Below the pieces are notes generated by a model. That model ran no database searches, was not told the origin of the DNA, and saw only the letters and a list, made by a program, of their open reading frames with translations. 64,000 nucleotides of DNA from Bufo bufo (taxonomy: Eukaryota; Chordata; Amphibia; Anura; Bufonidae), in the NCBI RefSeq assembly GCF_905171765.1, contig NC_053393.1, forward strand, positions 190,305,921-190,369,920, in the 5' to 3' direction. This document shows, in pieces, positions 1 through 10,537 of this stretch. Numbering within the stretch: position 1 is the stretch's first letter; the number at the start of each line of letters is the position of its first letter. Position numbers and translations under genes: made by a program.

Positions 1-117
1 GGTTATGTACTTGTGCCATTGGCTTGGTGTAATTCCAATCTATGGCCAACAGGCTATTGTTTGTCTGTATCTTGTTTGACAAATTCTGAAAATAAAGAAT
101 TTACAAAAAAAAAAAAG
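1..117 (+). repeat. 3-prime tail of a non-LTR retrotransposon, cut by window edge
   Basis: An AATAAA signal at 91-96 is followed by an A-run at 105-116. This is what the 3-prime end of a LINE or a processed transcript looks like. The body lies outside the window, so the family cannot be named; L1-like is a guess. Confidence 0.4.
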
Positions 118-394
118 TTTGAATCACCACCCTTTCCCAATTTGACATATAAAACTACATAAACAATAAAAATAAAAAAAATATTGTGTATCGCCGCGTC
201 CGAAAATGTCTGAACTATTAAAAGAATATTTTAAAAATTCTTGTGCGGTGAATGCAGTAACCGAAGAAAAAATGAAAAACAAGCGATTTGCCATTTTTTT
301 TTGTCATTTTGAATAAAAATGTCAGGTCATTTTTTGTGAATAGTGAACGCCGTGATGTCAAAACCCCAAAAACCTTGGTGGAATTTTGTATTTA

Positions 395-605
395 CAGTGG
401 GGGAAATAATTATTTGACCCCTCACTGATTTTGTAAGTTTGTCCAATGACAAAGAAATGAAAAGTCTCAGAACAGTATCATTTCAATGGTAGGTTTATTG
501 TAACAGTGGCAGATAGCACATCAAAAGGAAAATCGAAAAAATAACTTTAAATAAAAGATAGCAACTGATTTGCATTTCATTGAGTGAAATAAGTATTTGA
601 ACCCC
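395..605 (+). repeat. Left terminal inverted repeat of the Tc1
   Basis: It pairs with 1798-2008 in inverted orientation over about 211 bp. Related sub-motifs near its outer end (aataattatttga) and inner end (aataagtatttga) look like the outer and inner transposase-binding direct repeats known in IR/DR-type Tc1 elements. Confidence 0.85.
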
Positions 606-759
606 TACCAACCATTAAGAGTTCTGGCTCCCACAGAGTGGTTAGACACTTCTACTCAATTAGTCACCCTCATTAAGGACACCTGTCTTAACTAGTCACC
701 TGTATAAAAGACACCTGTCCACAGAATCAATCAATCAAGCAGACTCCAAACTCTCCAAC

Positions 760-1782
760 ATGGGAAAGACCAAAGAGCTGTCCAAGGATGTCAGAGACAA
801 AATTGTAGACCTGCACAAGGCTGGAATAGGCTACAAAACCATTAGCAAGAAGCTGGGAGAGAAGGTGACAACTGTTGGTGCGATTGTTCGAAAATGGAAG
901 GAGCACAAAATGACCATCAATCGACCTCGCTCTGGGGCTCCACGCAAGATCTCACCTCGTGGGGTGTCAATGGTTCTGAGAAAGGTGAAAAAGCATCCTA
1001 GAACTACACGGGAGGAGTTAGTTAATGACCTCAAATTAGCAGGGACCACAGTCACCAAGAAAACCATTGGAAACACATTACACCGCAATGGATTAAAATC
1101 CTGCAGGGCTCGCAAGGTCCCCCTGCTCAGGAAGGCACATGTGCAGGCCCGTCTGAAGTTTGCCAATGAACACCTGAATGATTCAGAGAGTGACTGGGAG
1201 AAGGTGCTGTGGTCTGATGAGACCAAAATAGAGCTCTTTGGCATTAACTCAACTCGCTGTGTTTGGAGGAAGAAAAATGCTGCCTATGACCCCCAAAACA
1301 CCGTCCCCACCGTCAAGCATGGGGGTGGAAACATTTTGCTTTGGGGGTGTTTTTCTGCTAAGGGCACAGGACAACTTATTCGCATAAACGGGAAAATGGA
1401 CGGAGCCATGTATCGTGAAATCCTGAGCGACAACCTCCTTCCCTCTGCCAGGAAACTGAAAATGGGTCGTGGATGGGTGTTCCAGCACGACAATGACCCA
1501 AAACATACAGCAAAGGCAACAAAGGAGTGGCTCAAGAAGAAGCACATTAAGGTCATGGAGTGGCCTAGTCAGTCTCCGGACCTTAATCCAATTGAAAACC
1601 TATGGAGGGAGCTCAAGCTCAGAGTTGCACAGAGACAGCCTCGAAACCTTAGGGATTTAGAGATGATCTGCAAAGAGGAGTGGACCAACATTCCTCCTAA
1701 AATGTGCGCAAACTTGGTCATCAATTACAAGAAACGTTTGACCTCTGTGCTTGCAAACAAGGGTTTTTCCACCAAGTATTAA
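760..1782 (+). CDS. Intact Tc1-family DD34E transposase, 340 aa
   Basis: The product should bind the terminal repeats and cut and paste the element at TA sites in the nucleus. Residues ~1-110 form the paired-like DNA-binding region with two helix-turn-helix units, joined by a basic RPRSGAPRK linker at 55-63. The catalytic domain follows: D153 (in LWSDETK), D244 (in [10 protein letters not shown]) and E279 (in DLNPIENLW), with exactly 34 residues between the last two. A glycine-rich [11 protein letters not shown] lies at 187-196. The length matches the family (about 340). The start is the ATG at 760, with no earlier in-frame Met that would extend conserved sequence. No stop or frameshift is visible, so the gene could encode active protein; activity itself is untested. 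Confidence 0.93.
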   Translation: MGKTKELSKDVRDKIVDLHKAGIGYKTISKKLGEKVTTVGAIVRKWKEHKMTINRPRSGAPRKISPRGVSMVLRKVKKHPRTTREELVNDLKLAGTTVTKKTIGNTLHRNGLKSCRARKVPLLRKAHVQARLKFANEHLNDSESDWEKVLWSDETKIELFGINSTRCVWRKKNAAYDPQNTVPTVKHGGGNILLWGCFSAKGTGQLIRINGKMDGAMYREILSDNLLPSARKLKMGRGWVFQHDNDPKHTAKATKEWLKKKHIKVMEWPSQSPDLNPIENLWRELKLRVAQRQPRNLRDLEMICKEEWTNIPPKMCANLVINYKKRLTSVLANKGFSTKY

Positions 1783-1797
1783 GTCTTTTTTTGTTAG

Positions 1798-2008
1798 AGG
1801 GTTCAAATACTTATTTCACTCAATGAAATGCAAATCAGTTGCTATCTTTTATTTAAAGTTATTTTTTCGATTTTCCTTTTGATGTGCTATCTGCCACTGT
1901 TACAATAAACCTACCATTGAAATGATACTGTTCTGAGACTTTTCATTTCTTTGTCATTGGACAAACTTACAAAATCAGTGAGGGGTCAAATAATTATTTC
2001 CCCCACTG
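1798..2008 (-). repeat. Right terminal inverted repeat of the Tc1
   Basis: Reverse complement of 395-605 with very few differences by eye. It ends at the TA duplication at 2009-2010. Confidence 0.85.
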
Positions 2009-2193
2009 TATTTCAATTTTGCCACACAAATATGTTTTTCCTTTTTTCTAATACAAAACATGGTAAATTAAATGGTGGCATTAAAAAAATGCATCTTGTC
2101 CCGCAAAAAATAAGCCCTCATATAGCTATGTGAACGGAAAAATATAAAAAATTATGGCTTTTGGAACATGAGGAGGACAAAACAACAATGTAA

Positions 2194-2692
2194 GGCTACT
2201 TCCACACCTGCGCTAGGTGCGGATCTGTCTGGTATCTGCACAGACGGATCCGCACCTATAAATGCAAACGATGGTATCCGTTCAGTACGGATCCGTCTGC
2301 ATACACTTAGTAAAAAAAAGTCTAAGTCTAAGTGTAAGTCAAACGGATCCGTCCTGACTTTACATTGAAAGTCAATGGGGGACGGATCCATTTACAATTG
2401 CACCAATATTGTGTCAATGTAGACGGATCCGTCCCCATTTACTTACATTGTAAGTCAGGACAGATCCGTATGGCTCCACACCGCCAGGCGGACACCAAAA
2501 TGCTGCATGCAGCGTTTTGGTGTCCTCCTCCAGAGCGGAATGGAGGCGGAACCGAGCCAAACTGATGCATTCTGAACGGATCCGCATCCATTCAGAATGC
2601 ATTGGGGCTAAACTGATTCGTTTGGGGCCGCTTGTGAGATCCTTGAAACGGATCTCACAGGCGGACCCTGAAACGGCAGTGTGAAAGTAGCC
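2194..2692. mobile_element. PIF/Harbinger-like MITE with TAA target duplication
   Basis: The ends are GGCTACTTCCACAC and GTGTGAAAGTAGCC, flanked by TAA at 2191-2193 and 2693-2695. A three-base TWA duplication is characteristic of PIF/Harbinger. The interior has no transposase but many cggatccgt words in both orientations, giving strong folding potential. A left end of the same family occurs at 57911. Confidence 0.65.
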
Positions 2693-2699
2693 TAAAAAT

Positions 2700-3480
2700 G
2701 AAAATAGGCCTGGTCTTGAAGGGGATAAAGGGGAAATATTAGATTTAAAGTTACCGATACAAGATCGGATTGTATTGAGATTATATGTATGTGAGGTCTG
2801 AGCAATCAGATATTGGCCAGCTAAGCTGCGATGTACCTGTCTAGTTAAGTGACGGTACGGTATTGTGTGTACTGCTGGTTTGCATCCCCGTGGTGCACCC
2901 TGGGTAAAGCTAAATTAACCATCAAATACTGGCGGTCTGCCAAAAAAAGCTCATGAACATAAATTTTAATCTATATATATTGTGTGTATGGTATATAGTG
3001 TGTGGTATATATTGCATGGCAGGAAAATGGACGTGCTATGTGCATGTGATAGATATTTATCTGTCGTCCATGCATACATGCTACTGACATAGTGCTGTGA
3101 AGTAACAAGAATACCCAATCAGTAGTATCTGCTATTGGGGGGGCGGGCGGCGGAGGAAAAAAAAATATATATATTTTTTTAATCATTGTAGTTCTTATTC
3201 GCATACACGAATATTTAGCAACAGTATAATAACAATAATTTAGATGTAGATCGAGTGTTGCTAAATATTGTTCTGACATACATGCAATATGAAATAAAAT
3301 ACAGTGCTGTAATACAATATTACTTACAGTGAGAATAACTTCTTTTTCTTCCTTTTGAAATCGAATTCTTGCCATTTTCGATCGCCGATTTTTCATTAAA
3401 CTAACTAACGCCAAACTCCACTGGAAGCAATGCAAAACCGAAATTGAAACCAGGGAGCATGTCACGTGACACGATTTCTG
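2700..3480. other. No gene recognised; low-complexity DNA
   Basis: I see no coding sequence. There are short simple-sequence patches: TATA/TGTG-rich 2970-3020, a G-run and purine tract at about 3136-3158, and an A/T run near 3158-3181. Confidence 0.5.
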
Positions 3481-3489
3481 CACTCATAA

Positions 3490-4365
3490 GATCAACTCCT
3501 CACGCGATTTGTTTCGTATTCACTCAGATTGGTCTCACATTCAAGCTGCGGTCACCTGTTGGCTGTTACATCTCATTCCGTACCCAGCCGACAGCCGGAT
3601 CCGTATTACACGCCTGTTATTACATGTTGTGTACTCGGCTTACAGCTGCTACTGTTACTCCTTTTTTATTCTCAGGACGCACCACCCTGGTGTTCACACC
3701 TTGCTCCACTCACAACCAGAGCTGCGTTCATGCATTGACTGATATACCATGTTTGCTCTGCTCACTGTGAGAGCTGTGTTTACACGTCCACTGTCACAAC
3801 ATGTTCATACTAGGCTCGTTTCAGAGCTGCATTCACTTTCACTGTTACATCATGTTTATGCTCCACTCACATTTAGAGCTTCTGTTCTACCAATTTCATT
3901 CTCGGCAACACCCAGAGGTGCATTCACACTACGCTGTCAAATCATTTTTTCACTCCACCCTCGACCAGAGTTGCATTCATCTGTCTATCGATATATCAGG
4001 TTTACTCTACTCGCACCCAGAGCTGCGTTCACACGTCCTATGCTACTACAGGTTCTTTCCATGTCTGCTGTCACATCAAGTTATTATTCCGTTCACATCC
4101 AAAGCTGCGTCCACATGTCTGCTTTTACATCTTGTCCTATACTCCATTCCCATACTCAGAGCTGCGCCCATACCATGTTTTTTAGGTACCACTCACCTCC
4201 AAAGCCCAATTTGTTGTTATATCATGTGTTGTACTCTGCTTCCACTCAAAGCTGCATTCTCCTGTTCATTGCTACGTCATGGTTTTACTCAATAATCTCA
4301 CCGGGGCAGTCTGCACCCACCACTCTGGTACCTCTCTCCCGACAAACATAACTGCGTTCTTTTTA
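3490..4365. repeat. Diverged tandem array, unit about 53 bp
   Basis: The phrase gagctgcgttca or a variant recurs at about 3719, 3771, 3824, 3876, 3915, 3968, 4020, 4102, 4159 and 4249, commonly 45-57 bp apart. Most units also contain a gttacatcatgtttt-like segment and ctccactcaca. Open frames across it are by-products of the repeat. Confidence 0.75.
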
Positions 4366-4429
4366 GGCTTACGTTCCTTTCCTCGGTGGTCTGTTACATT
4401 CCATAGGCCTCCTTTTCTGTTCACCTCAG

Positions 4430-4520
4430 GGAGAATTTTTTTTTTTTTTTTTTGTCTTCTTAAATCCTGGTTCATATTCACTCAGACTGGTCTCCTATAA
4501 AAAAAAAAACAAAAAAAAAA
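4430..4520. repeat. T-run and A-run pair
   Basis: A T tract (about 4437-4453) and A tracts (about 4500-4520) sit close together. These could mark ends of retroposed sequence, but nothing else supports that. Confidence 0.4.
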
Positions 4521-4999
4521 CCTCGCTTTCACTAGTGCAGTCCGAGTCGTCCGCCGCTTGTACACCGCCTGTACGGGTCTCCAGGACGGGTAAGCTCCTT
4601 TCCTCAGTCCATCCCCTCCACAGGGCTCCTCCGATCAGCGCTCATGTGTTTCCCTGCTTCCGGTCGCGGGGTCTGTGTGCGTGCCAGCGTAGGAACGCAT
4701 GTTCAGAACCACTGCCGGACTTGTGTGTTTTGAATTACAGGTGGTGTCCTGGTCAGTACTGTGACATTGCTGCCCAAACTTACCGGTGCTCGCTCCTCCC
4801 GGTTCCTCTATGCTTCCTACAGCGGTATTTTGCAGATCACGTTCACACACACTGACATCGCTCTCGATAGTGGCTTGCAGCTAAACCAGCTCCTCTATTC
4901 CTTGTTGTGGTTGCTAGGAGCTGGTCATACAGTGCAAAATTGTTCTGTATGTGTATGTTCATTTATTCATATGCTATGTTTTTTCCTGTTTCCCACTGT
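4521..4999. other. No gene recognised; comparatively GC-rich segment
   Basis: Short open frames exist in several phases but none resembles a known family and none is supported by repeat or splice context. It lies between the ~53-bp array and the 34-bp tandem repeat. Confidence 0.4.
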
Positions 5000-5112
5000 A
5001 TCGCCCAGGCTCATACCTACCTCTGCCTCCTGGATCGCCCAGGCTCATACCTACCTCTGCCTCCTGGATCGCCCAGGCTCATACCTACCTCTGTCTGCTG
5101 GATCGCCCAAGC
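5000..5112. repeat. Tandem repeat, 34-bp unit, about 3.3 copies
   Basis: Units start at 5000, 5034, 5068 and 5102, each opening with atcgcccaggctcatacc. The first two are identical, the third differs at one or two bases and the fourth is cut short. Confidence 0.9.
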
Positions 5113-5174
5113 TGTCATCTCCTCAGTTATTCCTCCTTCTGACTCGACTAGATTTTGTTCTCCTGGGAACGGGT

Positions 5175-6142
5175 ACAATCGAACCATGGATTCGAAAACA
5201 GTATGGCCCATAGCCAGAAGGCGGACTAATGTTAGCTCCCATAGATGCAAATGCTAGAGCACTATTTATTGACCTTATATTTTGCATGAAATTTTTGCTG
5301 TAATGATGCTGACCCATCATGAGCTGCTGTATAAATGGATTTGTTCGAATTGGTTGAAGATTTACTTTTCCTTTTGAGCAACACTGTGTCAATTTTTGAT
5401 CAGATGGTCTTTCTCCTTTAAAATGCTTTGCTTGACAAAAATTGCATATCTGATTTAAATCTCCACATGTGTGGGGTATAAGGGTACCCTCATTAATATT
5501 AACTATATCATTTATCATTGTCATTCTTTCTATTGTTGCCCGGGATTCGTTATTTTCGTTTACTTCGGGCCAGTCTCTGTAATTGTGCTTGCCGCAAACA
5601 TTGTAATTGTCGTTCTTCTGATGTAAGACTTGCTCTCCTAGCTTTTTCTCTTTCAGCATGTCTCTTACGTTTTTGTCTTTCTCTTATATCATTTATCCTC
5701 TCCTGTGTGGCTGTTGATAAATGTGTTGTGTCTGTTTGTAGAGCTGTTATCCTGCCTCTTTTTATTGCTTGTTGCTGACGTAGTATTGCTCTCCTAGCTC
5801 TGTGTGCTTTCACATTTTTCTGACGCTCATTTTCCCTTTCTTCAATAGATCTATTTGCTCGTCTTTGTCTTTCTCTTAGAGATTGTGTTTTTACGCTGAT
5901 TTTCCTGTTCTTCTATAGATCTATTTGCTCTTCTGAATCTTTCTCTTTTAGCGTTTTTGTGACACTCGTTTTCTTTTTCTTGAATTGATCTATTTGCTCG
6001 TTTTTTTCTTTGTTTTTCAGCCTTTCTTTTTTTGATTTTTACTTGCTGACTTGACTGTTTCTCCAGGAGAATTTGGTTATGTAGGGTTTCATTGTCTGTG
6101 TCTTTTGTCCTACTTGATGTGTCCTTTTTTTGGGTGGCATGT
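5175..6142 (-). pseudogene. Helitron RepHel protein, N-terminal fragment
   Basis: Read on the minus strand from an ATG at 6142. First comes a basic, repetitive stretch with copies of RRANRSIEE-like words (about 6000-5560), known at the N-terminus of vertebrate Helitron proteins. Then follows the conserved segment that precedes the Rep domain: CNFCQAKHF, a CCSKGKVNL motif, NIRSINSALAFASMGA and GYGPYCFRIHG (about 5320-5180). Homology stops abruptly after FRIHG near 5178, so the Rep nuclease and helicase are missing. Frame breaks occur near 6040 and in the 5660-5810 area. It is a 5-prime fragment, not a functional replicon. Confidence 0.8.
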
Positions 6143-6235
6143 TGTTAGTAAAAAGTCCAAGTAATATAGGCTTGTACTTATAATTTTATAATATTTTCTC
6201 TTACTGTAATACTGACTTATATGTAGCTTTAATAT
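6143..6235. other. Possible Helitron 5-prime leader
   Basis: AT-rich DNA immediately upstream (minus-strand sense) of the Helitron start. No diagnostic 5-prime TC terminus could be placed with confidence. Confidence 0.25.
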
Positions 6236-6530
6236 GCGTCACTGGCACTGACTTTTGGCTGAGACTGCAGGCACTGTGACTGGTGGTGGCTGATATGACT
6301 GCCACTGAATGGTAGTGCTGAGACCACTTGCACTGTGACTGGTGACTGATACAGCTGTCACTGACTGGTGGTGCTGAGACCACTGGCACTGTGACTGGTG
6401 GCTGATACTGATGGCACTGATTGCTGGCACTGACTGCTGGCACTGACTGGTGGTGCTGAGACTGTGGGCACTGTGACTGGTGCCTGAGATGTCTGGCACG
6501 GACTGGTGGTGCTGAGACTGAATGAATTTT
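6236..6530. repeat. Minisatellite inside a composite palindromic repeat
   Basis: Imperfect units built from gcactgactggtggtgctgag and gtgactggtggctgatac recur across the segment. The flank at 6530-6553 matches the flank of a different minisatellite at 55640-55670. Confidence 0.75.
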
Positions 6531-6553
6531 TAAACTGGGGAGGGAGGGGGGTC

Positions 6554-6700
6554 TGGCCCCCTGCTGCCTGGCAGCACCTGATCTCTTACAGGGGGCTATG
6601 ATACGCACAATTAACCCCTTAGGTGCGGCACCTGAGGGGTTAATTGTGCGGATCACAGCCCCCTGTAAGAGATCAGGTGCTGCCAGGCAGCAGGGGGCCG
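6554..6700. repeat. Palindrome with ~73-bp arms
   Basis: The left arm (ggccccctgctgcctggcag onward) is repeated in inverted orientation, ending cagcagggggcc. The centre lies near 6627. A second copy is at about 5567x-55815 (55676-55815). This is a hairpin-forming module of a non-autonomous repeat. Confidence 0.85.
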
Positions 6701-6721
6701 TTATGTCCACAGTTCTCAGTA

Positions 6722-6893
6722 TATTCTAACTTGAAGCGTCCCCATCACTATGAGAACGCCTCTGTGTTAGAATATACTGTCGACTCTGAGTTTTCATAAT
6801 CTAACTCAAATCTGATGGTATATTCTAACATAGAGGCGTTCCCATGGTGATGGGGACGCTTCAAGTTAAAATATACCATCGGATTGGAGAAAA
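6722..6893. repeat. Inverted repeat module (gaagcgtccccatcac)
   Basis: The left arm starts attctaacttgaagcgtcc and the right arm ends ggggacgcttcaagtt; both contain the gaacgcctctgtgttagaat word. Related pieces are at 17985-18050 and 55837-55930. It directly follows the 6554-6700 palindrome here and at 55.7-55.9 kb, so the two belong to one element. Confidence 0.8.
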
Positions 6894-7026
6894 CTCCGAT
6901 CCGATGGAGTGTGTGCTGATTGGTTTGTGCGCTGCGCATGTGCACTTCACTAATCGGCACACATGCATGGACAACAGCCCTCAGCACGTGCACAGGGCTT
7001 TTATTAGTATAGATTGGGGCCCCAAG

Positions 7027-7165
7027 AAAACATTATACTGTATGAGAGTAACAAGGAGAAATTATACTGTAAGGGGCTACAAGCAGACATTACAATGTAT
7101 GGGGCTACAAGGAGACATTATACTGTATGGGTAAGCAAAATGGTATTATACTGCATGGGGCTTAT
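7027..7165. repeat. Tandem repeat, unit about 28-32 bp
   Basis: About five units carry attatactgtatggggctac with drift (tgagagtaac, taaggggctac, tgtatggggctac). No coding role. Confidence 0.75.
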
Positions 7166-8714
7166 ACTATCCATTTGACTCTTGACCCGTGTATTCTTCC
7201 TTCCATACAATTATGTCACATTGTCCATGGAATTTGGTAGCCAAGGAGGTGCATAGATCCTTTTTTTTTTTTTTATATATACTCTTCCCTTCTTTTCCTT
7301 TCCTACTCTATTTTCCTTCGACCCTTGACTTTCCCTCTTCAACAGTATATTTATTTCTCTTTTTGAGTATCCAAAGATCTTTTTTTTATGATGGATATTG
7401 TTTAGACTAGCATCCACGTTTGTACCTACATAATTATGTTTAGGATTAGTCTATTAAGTGCATATTGTTTATAAACACACTTTTAAAGTTGTCTCTAAAA
7501 TCTGTCACCTGGAACTTTAAAAGTACTTTTATGGACATCATGCACTTTATGGACTAATCCTGGATATGTGATGTAAGTCTTCATTACATTTCTTTCTATG
7601 AAGATTAAGTGAACACTCGCAGGTTAAATGGTTGCGGTTTAGGTGTCTTTTTTGTACATTAGGTCTATAAATAAGTTACATGGGAATAATAAAAGAAGTA
7701 CAGTTATTAGCCCATTTTGAGAAAACCACTTGGGATGTCCACCCTGACAAGAAACTTTCATCTTGGGGTAACTCTCAATCTCTGCCACTTTTTATTTGTA
7801 TAAGTGAGCCAACCATTTATTACCAAACAAATAATAAAATATAATTACCAAAGTCTTTCTACGCACTTGTTGTCGTATGGCACTGGTATATACTACACCC
7901 AATGCACAGAATGCTGTCCATAGCTATATATTGATTTAATATATTAATTAAATTATTATTATATAAACCTAATATCAGATATAATAATCATCGTTCACAT
8001 ATAAATCACTGTGTAATAAATATGTCATTCTTCTTTGTGTAATTCTTCAGTTAAGTCATAAAAATCCACATTTTGACATATTCCTTTGAAATCAATATGC
8101 TATTAAGTAACAAGACATGAAAATATGACTTTAAACTGAATTCTTCATGATTCTCAATCTATTGGCTTTGTGCTATTTGGTGAATATAAGCTTTACTTTT
8201 ATTGATTTCTTCTTTATAAAATGACCCATTGAATCCAGTACAAATCTGTTGTCCTAGTATTTGACTACTGTATTAATATTTGTTTACAAAACACAGTACA
8301 GTATACACATACAAAAAGTTGTAACTGTATATTTATAGTTAATATCGACATTGCTCTGCCTGTTTCATGCATTGGAGATAGCTTCAATGTTGTGTCGCAA
8401 GGAGACAATAATGAAAATGTAAGTAATAAAAATCAGACTTTAAAACTACTACAAATATTGTGTGTTAAATAGATGTTTTACGCTTTAGTAATAGATCTTT
8501 TTGCTTACCGTATTTTGTTTTAGCAATGCCAATATATAAAAGAACTGCACAAAATTAATTAATTACACAATTGGTTTAGCTCACCTTATCCTCAAAAATG
8601 GAGCATAGTCCGCTCCCTACCACCAGAGCATCTGACAAAGTACAAGCATTAAATAACATATGACTGGCTCACATAAAATTATACATTTATTACAGTAGCT
8701 TGACATACTACACA
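7166..8714. other. No feature recognised; AT-rich
   Basis: There is a T-run at about 7259-7275. An imperfect inverted repeat of about 26 bp pairs aggattagtctattaagtgca (7442-7463) with its complement near 7541-7563. Otherwise I see no gene, RNA or mobile-element signature. Confidence 0.4.
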
Positions 8715-9511
8715 CAATTCAACATATCATATATACTTCAATGGTCTGTATAAGAATCTAGCTATATTCCCCACATATCAACTAATATACCTTCACTTTA
8801 AATGTTATAACACACCAAAAATGGTGCCAAAAAAATTAAAATATTTAAAATATATATAGATAGGTCTTGGTCCCACTTCTTCCATATCATTCAGAGCTCT
8901 TGCATGTATATGAATAAAATAAAATTGAGGATAAATACTGCTTTAAAATGGTTGTTTCAATTATCTGTTCGTTTATCCATCATATGCTTTAAACTGAATC
9001 ATTTGTATCAGTTTTAAGCCATGTTGAACTTTCCCACGTGTTATTTTTCATATATCCGAGTTTTCACTAACGGGCTTTATACAGAAGTCTTGTTGTGCTA
9101 TATAGGGTGTCTATATTATGTCCGTACACCTTATTTTTTAATGGGCATACAATCGCTTCCTTATACTATTGCGCTCATATGCATTGCGCGCTACAGCCAC
9201 GGTATGTCTTCAATGTCAGCGCCTCTGAAGCCGCCGTAATGGGTCTATGGTGGTGATAGACAGGATGCTTCAGACACTTAATGTCTCCCGTTGTTAGTTA
9301 GTATCCAGGTTAGTAATAGATATGATGTCTCTAACTGGTGTTGTATTCGGCCGTGCGGCCAGATCGTATACCTGTTGCTCTGTCTTTGGTTGGCGCACAG
9401 GTGTGGTGAAATTCCTACCATACTAAAACCTCTGGAGGCTCAATATATAGATGTAGGTTATGCATAAACAGTACACATTGCATATGATGTTTTCTTGCAG
9501 CTTGTTCTCTC

Positions 9512-9553
9512 ACACCAGACACGTTTTGGAACTAGTTCCTTCCTCAGTGGTAT
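9512..9553 (-). ncRNA. Hammerhead ribozyme motif, damaged (PLE 1 upstream pLTR)
   Basis: On the minus strand: helix I ATACCA/TGGTGT (one G-U pair), core CTGAGGA, helix II GGAAC/GTTCC region, then AAA where GAA is required (G12 changed to A), then a tiny helix III ending GT and C17. All other core bases are canonical. Loss of G12 should abolish cleavage. Confidence 0.6.
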
Positions 9554-9786
9554 TGAATAAAAAAAAGAGGAATCATTACTTCCTTTTTATTTGCTACAGA
9601 TCCGTATTAAGACCCTGGTAGGAATCAAGATAAAACCTGGTTGGGACTCAAGACCTTCTCCATAGTTCATACCTAACACTATATACATATTGCGGTTGTG
9701 TCTTTTGATTAATTTAACAGAAAAACATAAATATTGTGTTAAAATAAAATAAATAAAAAATAAATGAATACAGAAAAATAAATATA

Positions 9787-10523
9787 CAGTACAGACCAAA
9801 AGTTTGGACACACCTGCTCATTCAAAGAGTTTTCTTTATTTTCATGACTATGAAAATTGTAGATTCACACTGAAGGCATCAAAACTATGAATTAACATAT
9901 GTGGAATTATATACATAACAAACAAGTGTGAAACAATTGAAAATATGTCATATTCTAGGATCTTCAAAGTAGCCACCTTTTGCTTTGATTACTGCTTTGC
10001 ACACTCTTGGCATTCTCTTGATGAGCTTCAAGAGGTAGTCCCCTGAAATGGTTTTCACTTCACAGGTGTGCCCTGTCAGGTTTAATAAGTGGGATTTCTT
10101 GCCTTATAAATGGGGTTGGGATCATCAGTGGCGTTGAGGAGAAGTCAGGTGGATACACAGCTGATAGTCCTACTGAATAGACTGTTAGAATTTGTATTAT
10201 GGCAAGAAAAAACAGCTAAGTAAAGAAAAACGAGTGGTCATCATTACTTTAGGAAATGAAGGTCAGTCAGTCAGCCGAAAAATTGGGAAAACTTTGAAAG
10301 TAAGGGCTATTTGACCATGAAGGAGAGTGAAGGGGTGCTGATCAAAGCAAAAGGTAGCTACTTTGAAGAACCTAGAATATGACATATTTTCAGTTGTTTC
10401 ACACTTGTTTGTTATGTATATAATTCCACATGTGTTAATTCATAGTTTTGATGCCTTCATATTCATGAAAATAAAGAAAACTCTTTGAATGAGAAGGTGT
10501 GTCCAAACTTTTGGACTGTACTG
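9787..10523 (+). mobile_element. Internally deleted Tc1-like element (MITE), 737 bp
   Basis: The ends read cagtacagaccaaaagtttg and its inverse, flanked by TA at 9785-9786 and 10524-10525. TIRs are about 200 bp. Only the first transposase codons (10200, ATGGCAAGAAAA) and the last few (atcaaagcaaaagg) remain. It shares its primary internal deletion junction with the longer copy at 61492-62424 and carries a further deletion. Confidence 0.9.
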
Positions 10524-10537
10524 TACAGAAAAATAAA

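Larger units (their letters stand above)
395..2008 (+). mobile_element. Complete Tc1-like transposon with ~211-bp terminal inverted repeats
   Basis: The ends read cagtgggggaaataatta at left and its reverse complement at right. They are flanked by TA at 393-394 and 2009-2010, the expected Tc1/mariner target duplication. The inverted repeats run about 395-605 and 1798-2008 and look nearly identical. The central gene is uninterrupted. The overall plan (about 1.6 kb, 210-bp TIRs, 340-residue transposase) fits the Passport/fish-and-frog Tc1 group; that subfamily name is a guess. Confidence 0.93.
118..2180. repeat. Old dispersed repeat split by a Tc1 insertion
   Basis: Sequence 118-394 and 2009-2180 reads as one AT-rich repeat interrupted by the Tc1 at 395-2008. 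It shares short phrases (cgccgcgtccg, cccgcaaaaaatragccc) with the 337-bp tandem repeat at 56340-57560, so the two are probably related. It has no coding capacity that I can see. Confidence 0.45.

Noticed and set aside
831..1556. Minus-strand and alternate-phase open frames across the first Tc1 gene
   Set aside because: They lie antisense to an intact, motif-complete transposase and have no family features; shadows of the real gene.
3444..4351. Open frames of 77-200 codons
   Set aside because: They fall on the ~53-bp tandem array and repeat with its period.
6201..6710. 169-codon minus-strand frame rich in Ser, Gln and His
   Set aside because: It is the translation of a minisatellite plus a palindrome.
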